Below, piece after piece: positions 7,204 through 14,259 of a DNA stretch of 20,177 nucleotides. The position numbers and the translations under genes are program-made. The DNA is from an uncultured archaeon (GTDB taxonomy: Archaea; Aenigmatarchaeota; Aenigmatarchaeia; CG10238-14; SCSR01): contig CALIKW010000066.1 of assembly GCA_938017915.1 (NCBI GenBank), positions 1-20,177 on the forward strand, given 5' to 3'. The notes under the pieces are model-generated. The model saw only the letters and a list, made by a program, of their open reading frames with translations. It was not told where the DNA came from and did no database searches. Every line of letters starts with the position of its first letter. Within the stretch, counting starts at the first letter, position 1.

Positions 7204-8067
7204 ATGAATATGAAGAAAATACTTGGGTTATTGGCATTAATAGGAATAATATCACTTTCAGGTTGTGTAGTTCCAGGAGTTCCTACAGCACCAGTAGGAG
7301 GAGAAATTGCAATTGGCATGCTTGTTGAGGAAACAACTGTTCCAAGGGGTTCTCCACTTGGAGTTACAGTAACTGTAGAGAACAAGGCTTTAGTTCCTGT
7401 AGAGAATGTGTATGCAGAAGTTTACGGACCTTTAGACTGGTCAGGATTTAGTAAGAAAGGTCCTTACACAATTAGGCCAGAAGAATCAAGAGATTTTTAC
7501 TGGGTTTTAACAAGTCCTACAGTTTTTGCTGATACAAGGTATACGTTGTATGGGAAAGTTCAATATGATATGAAGGTAAATAAGACTTTTACAGCAACCA
7601 TAGTTACTTATGATTATTATAAGAGGACAAAGAAAATTTCTACTGTTGAAGAATCTGCAACAAATGTTGGTGGGCCAGTAAGTATTTCGATATCTGCAGC
7701 AGGTGCTCAGAGGTATATATATCCTGAACAAGAAAGCATAAGGTTCCCAGTAAAAGTTGTAATAAACAACAGGGGCTCAGGAAAAGTCTTCCTACAAGGA
7801 AGTCAGCCAACCTTAGAGGATGGGTTGAATAAAGTAAACGTAACTGTAAGCTCAACTAAGAATGTATTAAGTTGTGCAGATGTTCCAGGAACAGTAACTT
7901 TAGGAAAAGATGGAACGTATGTCTTAATATCATGTGATTTAATAATAAGCAGAGCAGATATTGAGGCAAGTGGAATAGCAACTTATACAGGAACAGTAAC
8001 AGTCCAATTTAGCTATATCCAAGACTTTAGTTCACCAAGCATAACAGTAACTGCATTGCAAAGATAA
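7204..8067 (+). CDS. lipoprotein, second of the paralogous array
   Basis: Protein of 287 residues from the ATG at 7204 (a further ATG at 7210 is possible; a TTG at 7201 is in frame but less likely). The lipobox LSGC gives lipidated C21. An Ig-like first domain carries VPRGSPLGVTVTVENKALVPVENV; then comes the array's signature YDYYKRT, followed by GGPVSISI, a NNRGSGK turn, an LNKV segment, two Cys about 22 apart (LSC and ISC) and the terminal FSYIQDFSSPSITV. The close match to the next two genes in all these segments shows tandem duplication. A TTTATATT box at 7171-7179 is about 27 bases before the ATG, so the gene probably has its own leaderless promoter. The function is not recognised. Confidence 0.82.
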   Translation: MNMKKILGLLALIGIISLSGCVVPGVPTAPVGGEIAIGMLVEETTVPRGSPLGVTVTVENKALVPVENVYAEVYGPLDWSGFSKKGPYTIRPEESRDFYWVLTSPTVFADTRYTLYGKVQYDMKVNKTFTATIVTYDYYKRTKKISTVEESATNVGGPVSISISAAGAQRYIYPEQESIRFPVKVVINNRGSGKVFLQGSQPTLEDGLNKVNVTVSSTKNVLSCADVPGTVTLGKDGTYVLISCDLIISRADIEASGIATYTGTVTVQFSYIQDFSSPSITVTALQR

Positions 8068-8141
8068 ATTTTTTCCAATTTTAATTTTTTGAAATTTTCT
8101 TAATTTTTATTTTATATTTTTGAAAAAGAAAAAAATATTTG

Positions 8142-8987
8142 ATGAAGAAGTTTGCATATCTTTTTCCACTGGTCCTAATATTCCTTTCAGGTTGTGTTCA
8201 GACTTCTGTCCAGCCAACTAAGACAAAGGATGTAAAAATAGAGTTAAGAGTAGAAACAACAAACATACAATCTGGTGGAAAGGTTGGTGTAAGTATAACA
8301 GTAGAAAATAATGCTGAGTTTAAAATAGAAAATGTAAAGGCAAGAGTATATGGACCTACTGATGACTGGGAGGGATTGGGGGAAACTAAAAGTTGTAGGA
8401 ATCTTCATACACAGACAGGATGCGAACTTAGTTGGAAACTTAAAGCTCCTTCTGTTGAATATAAAAAATATTATCAAATATTTGCTGACGTTAAATATAA
8501 TGGTTACAATAAGAAAAGGGTGATAATTACAGGAGTAGGTTATGATTATTATAAGAGGACAGGAAGAGAATCAGCAATTACCTTTTCTGATTCACTTGGT
8601 GGACCTATAGAAATAGATATTGTTCCTTACCAATCACAATTAATTGCTTATGAAGATAACTTACCCTTTAAGTTTGCTGTTATAATATCGAATAAAGGAA
8701 GAGGAAAGCCATGCTCAGACTATTTTAATCTTAACTGTAATAAGGAAAATTTGAATAAGGTTTTATTTGATTTTAAGAGAGAAACTTCTAATATTGAAAT
8801 ATCCTGCGAGAAAAGTGGTGAAGTTAATTTAATTAAATCTGGAAGCTATGCTCATTTCGATTGTGTAGGTAATTTAATTAATGTGAAAGATATTTCAACT
8901 CAAATAATAGAATTTTCAGTAAATTATGCTTACATAGAGACATTAACTTCTCCTTCGATAGGAGTCGAACCTGTCATACTTAAGTGA
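8142..8987 (+). CDS. lipoprotein, third of the paralogous array
   Basis: Protein of 281 residues from the ATG at 8142 (an in-frame TTG precedes it). The lipobox LSGC gives C18. It has the same order of segments as its neighbours: IQSGGKVGVSITVENNAEFKIENV, YDYYKRT, GGPIEIDI, SNKGRGK, LNKV, paired Cys, and SPSIGV at the end. It is the most Cys-rich copy, with extra pairs CRNLHTQTGC and CSDYFNLNC that could be disulfides outside the membrane. T-rich DNA at 8068-8121 lies between it and the second copy and holds a TATA-like TTTTATATTTT, pointing to a separate transcript. The function is not recognised. Confidence 0.82.
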   Translation: MKKFAYLFPLVLIFLSGCVQTSVQPTKTKDVKIELRVETTNIQSGGKVGVSITVENNAEFKIENVKARVYGPTDDWEGLGETKSCRNLHTQTGCELSWKLKAPSVEYKKYYQIFADVKYNGYNKKRVIITGVGYDYYKRTGRESAITFSDSLGGPIEIDIVPYQSQLIAYEDNLPFKFAVIISNKGRGKPCSDYFNLNCNKENLNKVLFDFKRETSNIEISCEKSGEVNLIKSGSYAHFDCVGNLINVKDISTQIIEFSVNYAYIETLTSPSIGVEPVILK

Positions 8988-9015
8988 TTTATATTTTAAA
9001 GTTTAAATATTTCTT

Positions 9016-9864
9016 ATGAGAAAATTAACAATTTTACTTTTAATTCCCCTACTTTTACTTTCAGGTTGCGTAGGACAAATTCCAGGAATTCAAACAGGTG
9101 CTAAGGGAGGGGATATTTCTGTAAGCTTAAGCGTTGATTCTACCGAAATTCCTGCAGGAAATCCCTTAGGATTAAGTATTTCGATAGAAAATAGAGCAAT
9201 GATGCCAATTAAAAATGTTAATATTTTTATAACAAAGCCGGAAAAATGGACTCAAGTTTCAGGACCGCCCAGTTTCCCAGATATACAAAGAGATGGTATA
9301 TGGGAAGGTATTTGGTTATATACAGCACCTTCTTCAGTTATGGTTGACACACCCTATAAGTTTTACGCAAGAATAACTTTTTCCATGAGTACAAGTAGGG
9401 GGGTTTCTGTAACTCTTGTTTCATATGATTATTATAAAAGAACAGGAGAAAGATCTAAAGTCTCAACACAAACTCCAGATACCGGAGGACCCATAGGAAT
9501 AGAGTTTGGTCAACTTGGCCAAATGAGTTACATGTATTCTGGTCAAGGAGCAACAATTCCATTAAAGGTTATAATTTCAAACAGGGGAGCTGGAAAAGCT
9601 TATGTGGGTAATGAACCGAGCTCAACAAATTTAAATAAAGTTAAGTTCTCGTATACAGGAGATTTCTTTAGTTGCTCAATTCCTTCGGGTGAAATAGTGT
9701 ACTTAATGAAAGAAGGTTCTGTAGCAACTGTAATGTGCAATATTAATATTCCTGCTAATCAAGTAACAGATATTAAAACAATTTCAGTTTCTGTTACAGT
9801 AGAGTATAATTACGTATATGATTTAGTTTCTCCTACAATTACAGTTAGATCAACAACATATTAG
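9016..9864 (+). CDS. lipoprotein, fourth of the paralogous array
   Basis: Protein of 282 residues. The signal peptide MRKLTILLLIPLLLLSGC ends in the lipobox, with C18 lipidated. Shared segments are IPAGNPLGLSISIENRAMMP, YDYYKRTGE, GGPIGIEF, SNRGAGK, NLNKV, two Cys in FSC and VMC, and VEYNYVYDLVSPTITV at the end. A loop with KPEKWTQVSGPPSFP and IWEGIWLY is Trp-rich and unlike the others, a candidate ligand-facing region. TTTATATT at 8991-8998 is about 22 bases before the ATG. The gene ends 17 bases before the convergent tRNA-Val gene. The function is not recognised. Confidence 0.82.
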   Translation: MRKLTILLLIPLLLLSGCVGQIPGIQTGAKGGDISVSLSVDSTEIPAGNPLGLSISIENRAMMPIKNVNIFITKPEKWTQVSGPPSFPDIQRDGIWEGIWLYTAPSSVMVDTPYKFYARITFSMSTSRGVSVTLVSYDYYKRTGERSKVSTQTPDTGGPIGIEFGQLGQMSYMYSGQGATIPLKVIISNRGAGKAYVGNEPSSTNLNKVKFSYTGDFFSCSIPSGEIVYLMKEGSVATVMCNINIPANQVTDIKTISVSVTVEYNYVYDLVSPTITVRSTTY

Positions 9865-9880
9865 CTAACAAAAATCAAAA

Positions 9881-9963
9881 TGGGCCTGCCAGGAATTGAA
9901 CCTGGTTCTCCACCGTTCTTAATAGTTTGTGAGGGTGGCGTCCTACCATTAGACTACAGGCCC
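9881..9963 (-). tRNA. tRNA-Val (CAC) with a 12-nt intron
   Basis: On the minus strand the acceptor stem is GGGCCTG (9963-9957) with CAGGCCC (9888-9882), then discriminator A (9881). The D stem is GTC/GAC. The anticodon stem is CCACC/GGTGG, and the T arm is CCAGG-TTCAATT-CCTGG. The anticodon loop region is 19 nt, so 12 nt are intron at the 37/38 site. The mature loop would be CTCACAC with anticodon CAC (9931-9929), reading the GTG codon of valine. No CCA is encoded. A TATA-like stretch at 9980-9990, about 20-25 bases upstream of the tRNA 5' end on the minus strand, is a suitable promoter. Confidence 0.92.
9916..9927 (-). other. intron of tRNA-Val(CAC)
   Basis: The 12 bases lie between A37 and C38 of the minus-strand tRNA. 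The fit to a bulge-helix-bulge is the same as for the tRNA-Pro intron: three of four pairs in the short helix (C-G, U-A, one C-A mismatch, A-U) and the same AGAA end before C38. Ends are inferred from the stem geometry. Confidence 0.75.
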
Positions 9964-10062
9964 TATATTATTCTTTAAGTTATAAAATATTTTTATTTCA
10001 TCTTAAGATTAAAATTTAAAACTGCTTTGTTTTTCATAACTTTCTTGAAAAGCAAAATATTT

Positions 10063-10078
10063 ATATATTCGAATATAT
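10063..10078. promoter_or_regulatory. 16-bp palindromic operator overlapping the TATA box of the arsR operon
   Basis: ATATATTCGAATATAT is a perfect inverted repeat centred on 10070/10071. Its left half merges with a TATA-like ATTTATATAT run (from 10059). The arsR start codon is at 10091. ArsR/SmtB dimers bind such short AT-rich palindromes, so autorepression by blocking the TATA-binding protein is the natural reading, with release on ligand binding. This is inference from position and symmetry. Confidence 0.65.
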
Positions 10079-10090
10079 CAATATGAAGAT

Positions 10091-10348
10091 ATGCAAATTA
10101 AAATCTTCAAATCACTTTCAGATCCTACAAGATTAAAAATAGTAGAGCTTTTAGCAAAAAAGGAAATTTGTGCTTGTGAGTTTGTTCCTTTTGTGAAAAA
10201 GGCTCAACCAACAGTTTCTCAACATTTGAGAATTTTAGAGAATGCTGGTATAGTTAAATCTAGGAAGGAAGGAAAAATGGTTATTTACTCTCTTGCAAAC
10301 CCAAAAGTTATTGAAATGATAAAAATCGCTAAGAGGATGAGCAAATGA
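10091..10348 (+). CDS. ArsR/SmtB-family transcriptional regulator
   Basis: Protein of 85 residues, short but complete for the family. A winged helix is clear: LSDPTRLKIVELL (9-21), the recognition region QPTVSQHLRILENAGIV (39-55) and the wing KEGKMVIYSL. C27 and C29 in EICACEF sit where As(III)-type ArsR proteins have their ELCVC ligands, so a soft metal or metalloid, or a thiol-reactive signal, is a plausible inducer. It is probably the repressor of its own operon through the palindrome just upstream. Its stop codon overlaps the ATG of the permease gene (ATGA), which suggests translational coupling. A second ATG at 10083 is out of frame. Confidence 0.9.
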   Translation: MQIKIFKSLSDPTRLKIVELLAKKEICACEFVPFVKKAQPTVSQHLRILENAGIVKSRKEGKMVIYSLANPKVIEMIKIAKRMSK

Positions 10349-11448
10349 TTCAAGATATAATTTTTAAAGCAATTAATGGTGGAATTTCTGCAATTCTCGA
10401 TTACTTAGGAGCTCATGTTCTAACTTGCTTGGTACCAGCTTTTTTTATAGCTGGAGCAATGTCTGCTGTATTACCAAAAGAAAAGATAACTAAATACCTA
10501 GGTAAGAATTCCCCAAAGTATTTAGCATATCCTTTATCAGTAGTTGCTGGCTTACTATTAGCGGTTTGCTCTTGCACAATTTTACCTTTATTCGCAGGAA
10601 TAAAAAAGAAAGGAGCAGGTATAGGCCCTGCTATAGCTTTTTTATATACTGCCCCTGCTACAAACCTTCTTGCCATAGTTTTTACAGGAGCATTAATTGG
10701 TTGGGACCTTGCTATTTCTAGAATATTGCTATCTATAACTTTTGCTGTATTAATTGGAATTATCATTTCCAAATTTTTCAAGGAAGAAGAAAAAGAGGAA
10801 AAAGAGCTTGTAAGCAGGCTTATAGAAGAGCAAAGAAAATTAAATGGTATAGATGGTTTGCCATTGTACAAAAGAGTTGTCAAAAAACTAGAGTACAATA
10901 GATTAGTAATTTTTTTTGCTATACTGTTTGCAATTTTAATTATCGGCGCTTGGAAAATGTTTGAAAGTATAAGATTAGTTAGTTTAACTTTTTTAATATC
11001 ATTTCTCTTAATTGTTGTTAAGTCTTGGTTTAAAAAAGATGAAGTTAAAAATTGGTTAAAAGAAACTTACAGATTTTTCAAAACAATTTTTCCTCTACTT
11101 TTAGTAGGTGTTTTTATAGCAGGAATTTTAACATCTTTACTTCCAGAAAAGTTTTTAGCTAGCTATATGGGTAGTAATACTGTGCTTGCAAATTTTGTGG
11201 GTGTTCTTTTCGGAGTTTTCATGTACTTTCCAACTCTTGTTGAAGTACCGATGGCTAAAATGTTTCTTGCTTTGGGTATGGCTAGAGGTCCTTTGCTTGC
11301 ATACTTATTGGCAGACCCTGTCACCTCATTACCAAGCTTGCTTGTTGTTAGAAAAATAATGGGAACAAAAAGAACTTTGGTTTATGCTCTTCTCATCACA
11401 ATATTTTGCACTTTAGCTGGTTTAATTTACGGCAGTTTTGCAGGTTGA
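10345..11448 (+). CDS. ArsP/DUF318-type permease
   Basis: Protein of 367 residues with about eight to ten membrane helices in two homologous halves: each half has a SAVLPKEKITKYLG or TSLLPEKFLASYMG segment that marks the repeat. AVCSCTILPLFAGI (73-86, with C75 and C77) and YTAPATN (101-107) are signatures of the DUF318/ArsP permease family. Characterised ArsP members export trivalent organoarsenicals; many relatives are uncharacterised, so the substrate here is open. The charged cytoplasmic loop near 145-180 separates the halves. The paired Cys in the permease, in the regulator and in the thioredoxin downstream suggest that all three handle the same thiophilic ligand. Confidence 0.85.
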   Translation: MIQDIIFKAINGGISAILDYLGAHVLTCLVPAFFIAGAMSAVLPKEKITKYLGKNSPKYLAYPLSVVAGLLLAVCSCTILPLFAGIKKKGAGIGPAIAFLYTAPATNLLAIVFTGALIGWDLAISRILLSITFAVLIGIIISKFFKEEEKEEKELVSRLIEEQRKLNGIDGLPLYKRVVKKLEYNRLVIFFAILFAILIIGAWKMFESIRLVSLTFLISFLLIVVKSWFKKDEVKNWLKETYRFFKTIFPLLLVGVFIAGILTSLLPEKFLASYMGSNTVLANFVGVLFGVFMYFPTLVEVPMAKMFLALGMARGPLLAYLLADPVTSLPSLLVVRKIMGTKRTLVYALLITIFCTLAGLIYGSFAG

Positions 11449-11493
11449 TTAAATGAAACAAAAATTTTTAAAATTTAAAGGAATTAAAATCAA

Positions 11494-11502
11494 GAGGTGA
11501 TC
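11494..11502 (+). promoter_or_regulatory. strong ribosome binding site of the thioredoxin-like gene
   Basis: GAGGTGATC is a nine-base match to the complement of the archaeal 16S rRNA 3' end. The core GGTGA ends four bases before the ATG at 11505, which fixes that start. It contrasts with the leaderless look of most genes here and fits an internal cistron of the arsR operon. Confidence 0.8.
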
Positions 11503-11504
11503 AA

Positions 11505-11744
11505 ATGAAAATTGAAATACTGGGACCTGGTTGCCCAAAATGCATAGTAACAGAAGAAATAGTAAAGAGAGTTGTGAATAAGCTTGGGATAAAAGCAGAA
11601 GTTGAGCATGTGTATGATATAGAGAAAATTATAGATTATGGAATTATGATGATACCAGCAGTTGCTATAAACGGTGAAGTAAAAATTGAGGGCAAAATTC
11701 CAACAGAAGAAGAAATTGAAGAAATAATTAAAAATTTAAAGTAG
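11505..11744 (+). CDS. small thioredoxin-like redox protein (CPKC, MTH895 type)
   Basis: Protein of 79 residues. The active-site motif CPKC is at 10-13, right after the first strand (KIEILGPG). The cis-Pro region is MMIPAVAINGEV, and a final helix is rich in Glu. This is the compact Thioredoxin_3 fold (MTH895/TM0996 type), smaller than classical thioredoxins. It lies 56 bases after the permease and is probably in the same transcript, though an AT-rich stretch at 11462-11480 could hold a separate promoter. ArsR, DUF318 permease and this thioredoxin form a recurrent genomic trio. It may reduce or deliver the permease substrate; this is inference. Confidence 0.9.
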   Translation: MKIEILGPGCPKCIVTEEIVKRVVNKLGIKAEVEHVYDIEKIIDYGIMMIPAVAINGEVKIEGKIPTEEEIEEIIKNLK

Positions 11745-11984
11745 TTATTGCAGTTAAAATTTTTTTAAGCTAGAAGAAGTAATGTTTTTTACTCGGCTCT
11801 ATGTTTTCTTCGCAATACTCTTAACATTTTCTGGACATTTACGATGTAGTTTTTTGTTTTTAAGATTTTTTGGGATATAAATTCTGCAATTTTGCTTTCT
11901 TTTAAATTTACATGCTATTAACAATTTTCATTTGTAATAGATCATTCTTTTAGAACATAATGTTTAAATTTTTAGAAATATGTA

Positions 11985-12016
11985 CATTTAATTGAAAAAT
12001 ATGTTCCAATTAAATG
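11985..12016. repeat. inverted repeat spanning the start of the toxin-antitoxin operon
   Basis: CATTTAATTG (11985-11994) and its perfect reverse complement CAATTAAATG (12007-12016) are separated by 12 bases and straddle the ATG at 12001. Smaller palindromes lie just upstream (AACATAATGTT at 11954-11964, ATGTACAT at 11980-11987). An operator bound by the HTH domain of the antitoxin is the likely role. The preceding stretch 11745-11984 holds no gene I can support. Confidence 0.6.
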
Positions 12017-12533
12017 AAATATTTGGGAAAAAAGTCCCAATAAAAATACTTAGCTTTTTTTCAGTTAACCTAGTTCAGAATTTAATGAAAGTGAAATAAG
12101 AGAAAAATTAAAGTTATCAAGAGGTAGTGTAAGTAAATGGTTAAATTTGCTCTCTAAATATCAAATACTTATTAAGCAAGTGAAAGGAAGAATGTGCTTG
12201 TATAAGCTTAACACAGAATCACCAATAGTAAAACAATTCAAAATTTTGCTTAATATCACTAAAATTTTTCCTTTAATTGCTAAAGTTAAAGGAGTACAGA
12301 TATATTTGTACGGAAGTATGGCAAGAGGTGAAGATTTGGAGGATAGTGACATTGACTTATTAATTATAGGAAAAACATCTGAAGATATTCTTACAACTAT
12401 TAGAAAAATTGAAAGCGAATTAGGGAAAAGGGTGAAAGCAAGCTTTTACAGCGAAGTAGAATGGAGTAAGATGGCAAGAAAAGATCCCGCATTTTACGAA
12501 AGGGTAGAGAAAGATAAAATAAGGTTAGTTTAA
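12001..12533 (+). pseudogene. HTH-nucleotidyltransferase (MNT) antitoxin, interrupted by a -1 frameshift
   Basis: Frame 1 runs from the ATG at 12001 through MFQLNEIFGKKVPIKILSFF to a stop at 12097-12099. The winged-helix continuation NPSSEFNESEIREKLKLSRG starts in the next frame at 12069 and runs to 12533 with no ATG or GTG of its own near its beginning. One added C in AACCTAG (12067-12073) would join them into about 177 residues. The first part is a wHTH (NESEIREKLKLSRGSVSKWL as helix-turn-helix). The second is a minimal nucleotidyltransferase with GSMARG and SDIDLLI, the GS-x-DxD active site of MNT antitoxins. Such antitoxins can AMPylate or bind the HEPN toxin. It overlaps the HEPN gene by one base (TAATG). 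It is either a decayed gene, a sequence error or recoded; no slippery heptamer is seen at this break. Confidence 0.8.
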
Positions 12534-12948
12534 TGGAAATAAAAGAACTTTTAAGAAAAAAGTATTTAAATAAAATTCCTGTTGACAAAAAGCTTATCGA
12601 GAAAGAGTTAAAAGAAGCCAAGTATGACTTAGAAAGGGCAAAAATAAGTATGGAGCAGGGTGATTTAAAGTGGGCTATTTTAAAGCTTATTATGCAATGT
12701 TTCATTCAGCAAGAGCCTTACTTTTTTCTATGGGATTAAAAGAAAGGAGATATTTTGCTATCGCTATTGTCTTAGAAAGATTAAGCAAAGAAGGGAAGCT
12801 AGAATCAAGGTATGTCAACGATTTTCGTGCAGCTATGGCATCCAGAGAGGATGCTGATTATCGTTATGTTTATTCTAGCGATACAGCTACTTATATGATT
12901 GAAGTAGCAGGAGAGTTCCTAGGTAGAATTAAAAAAATGATTAAATGA
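12533..12948 (+). pseudogene. HEPN-domain toxin, interrupted by a -1 frameshift at a slippery heptamer
   Basis: The ATG at 12533 overlaps the antitoxin stop. Frame 2 encodes the first HEPN helix (KELKEAKYDLERAKISMEQG, then DLKWAILK) and would stop at 12737-12739. The continuation AYYAMFHSARALLFSMG is in the -1 frame and ends at 12948. Joined, the product is about 138 residues, the usual HEPN size, with WAILKAYYAMFHSARALL matching the family signature with no gap. The late ASREDADYRY segment is the HEPN RxxADY-type active site seen in MNT-linked toxins, expected to be an RNase. The join falls exactly on T-TTA-AAG (12679-12685). It may be a pseudogene with one lost T, an assembly error, or a gene read by programmed frameshift. 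Confidence 0.8.
12679..12685 (+). other. in-frame -1 slippery heptamer in the HEPN gene
   Basis: T TTA AAG fits the X XXY YYZ pattern in the upstream frame, and a -1 slip gives GCT TAT TAT (AYY), the conserved HEPN continuation. No strong downstream stem is seen; only a weak AATG-TTT-CATT hairpin follows at 12696-12706. In such AT-rich DNA the heptamer could be chance. Confidence 0.45.
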
Positions 12949-12961
12949 TAGGCGATAAAAG

Positions 12962-14224
12962 CTAGAAGTCCGTAAGCGATTTTTGAGTTGAAAATTTTGC
13001 TTTTTCTTCGACAAATTTCTCGTTAAAGAGGGGTGAGCCATATTGCCCATCTGCTCCAGGCTTATAATTTACCCTTCCTTCCCTAACCTTTATTATTGCA
13101 TCAGCAATTTTTTCATTAGTAACTTTTAGCAATTCTTCTTTTTGAACATTTAACAAAACGTTTAGCTCATTTCCAAATTTTTCTATTAGTTTATCGTGCT
13201 CTTGCAGAACTTTTTTTGAATAAAGCTCTCCTGCTCCCCAAGCAAAAGATATTATCTCATACAAAGGCAATAAAGTTTTAAACGGAATTGCATCTTTTGG
13301 AACAAAACCCTCTTGTCTGTCTGCTAATTCTTCAACTCTTTGTAATACTCCTATAGTTAATTTTTTTCCGCACTTTGGACAAATGTTATTTAATTTAATT
13401 GCATCCTTTGGATGAAGGCTTATACCGCAGGCTCGATGTCCTGTATAGTAGTAACGCCCATAGGGTGGGGGTGTTTCGATTGTGTATAAAATTCTATCTT
13501 TATCTTTGTTCTTTATAGCTCTAAAAATTTCTTCAAAAGATAATTCTTTTAAATCAAAAACCGTTTGCTCTCTACCACATCTCCAAGGCCAAAATGAGTG
13601 AGCATCAGAAAAGCTTACTAAGGTAAATTTATCCAAGGAACTTACTCTAAAATTCATTAAAGGATCTGATGACATTCCAGTTTCTAACGCATAAACATGT
13701 TTTACTTCTTCTTGATAACATTCTTCTAATGAATTAAAGTCTGAAAATGCTCCTAATGCACCAAAATGCGAAGTCCAGCAATGAGCAGGTATTATTAAAA
13801 TTTTTTCTGAAATTTCCCTTAAAACTTCAACAAGATGAGAAGAAGTCATTTTAAGCGTTGGTCTTGCATCAGCTGAAAGGTTTCCAAATTTTGCTAAAGT
13901 TTCTTTAATTTGGTCTGCAACTTCTAAATTTGGAATGAGAAGCAAATGATGTACTTTTCTTACTTTATTTTCCTGTACATAAACAGTATTAACTTCTGCT
14001 GTAATTATCCAATTAATTCCCTTATATTCATAAATCCCTGTATCATTTATTTCTTTCAATTTACTTTTAACTTCTTTAAACCAAGCATCAAACGTTATGT
14101 CGCCTGTACCAAGCATATTCATTCCTTTTAACTTAGCGAATATAGCAAGATGTTCTAAATCCATGTTTTTGCTAGTTGCTCTTGAATACTTGCTATGGAG
14201 GTGGGCATCAAGAAACACTTTCAT
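12962..14224 (-). CDS. endonuclease Q (PHP-domain DNA repair nuclease)
   Basis: Protein of 420 residues, the size of Pyrococcus EndoQ. The PHP domain starts DAHLHSKYSRATS (6-18; H8 and H10), with further metal-site candidates E77 in ITAEVNT, H92/H93, H148 in IPAHCW, and D207/H209 in SFSDAHSFWPW. A zinc region follows: C266 and H271 in GHRACGISLHP with C282 and C285 in CPKCGKK. The C-terminal part ends in a helical region with KPGADGQYGSP. In Thermococcales EndoQ nicks DNA 5' of deaminated bases (uracil, hypoxanthine, xanthine) and abasic sites. That role fits a hot environment where deamination is fast. It is the last gene of a minus-strand cluster; 36 bases separate its start from the next gene upstream. 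Confidence 0.9.
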   Translation of the reverse strand: MKVFLDAHLHSKYSRATSKNMDLEHLAIFAKLKGMNMLGTGDITFDAWFKEVKSKLKEINDTGIYEYKGINWIITAEVNTVYVQENKVRKVHHLLLIPNLEVADQIKETLAKFGNLSADARPTLKMTSSHLVEVLREISEKILIIPAHCWTSHFGALGAFSDFNSLEECYQEEVKHVYALETGMSSDPLMNFRVSSLDKFTLVSFSDAHSFWPWRCGREQTVFDLKELSFEEIFRAIKNKDKDRILYTIETPPPYGRYYYTGHRACGISLHPKDAIKLNNICPKCGKKLTIGVLQRVEELADRQEGFVPKDAIPFKTLLPLYEIISFAWGAGELYSKKVLQEHDKLIEKFGNELNVLLNVQKEELLKVTNEKIADAIIKVREGRVNYKPGADGQYGSPLFNEKFVEEKAKFSTQKSLTDF

Positions 14225-14259
14225 TCTTCTACCTCTTTTAATTTGCTTTTTTTACTTTT

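Noticed and set aside
10413..10898. Minus-strand 161-codon frame opposite the permease gene
   Set aside because: Antisense shadow of a real membrane protein with family signatures; no promoter or ribosome binding site found.
11789..11911. Minus-strand open frame of about 41 codons ending MLRVLRRKHRAE, between the thioredoxin and the toxin-antitoxin genes
   Set aside because: It has no start codon except one near its end, no ribosome binding site or promoter, and no recognisable family. It could be a gene remnant, but AT-rich chance coding explains it.
12055..12061. T7 run in the antitoxin gene as a possible -1 frameshift site
   Set aside because: A -1 slip at this run reaches TAA at 12066-12068 after two codons, so it cannot join the two halves.
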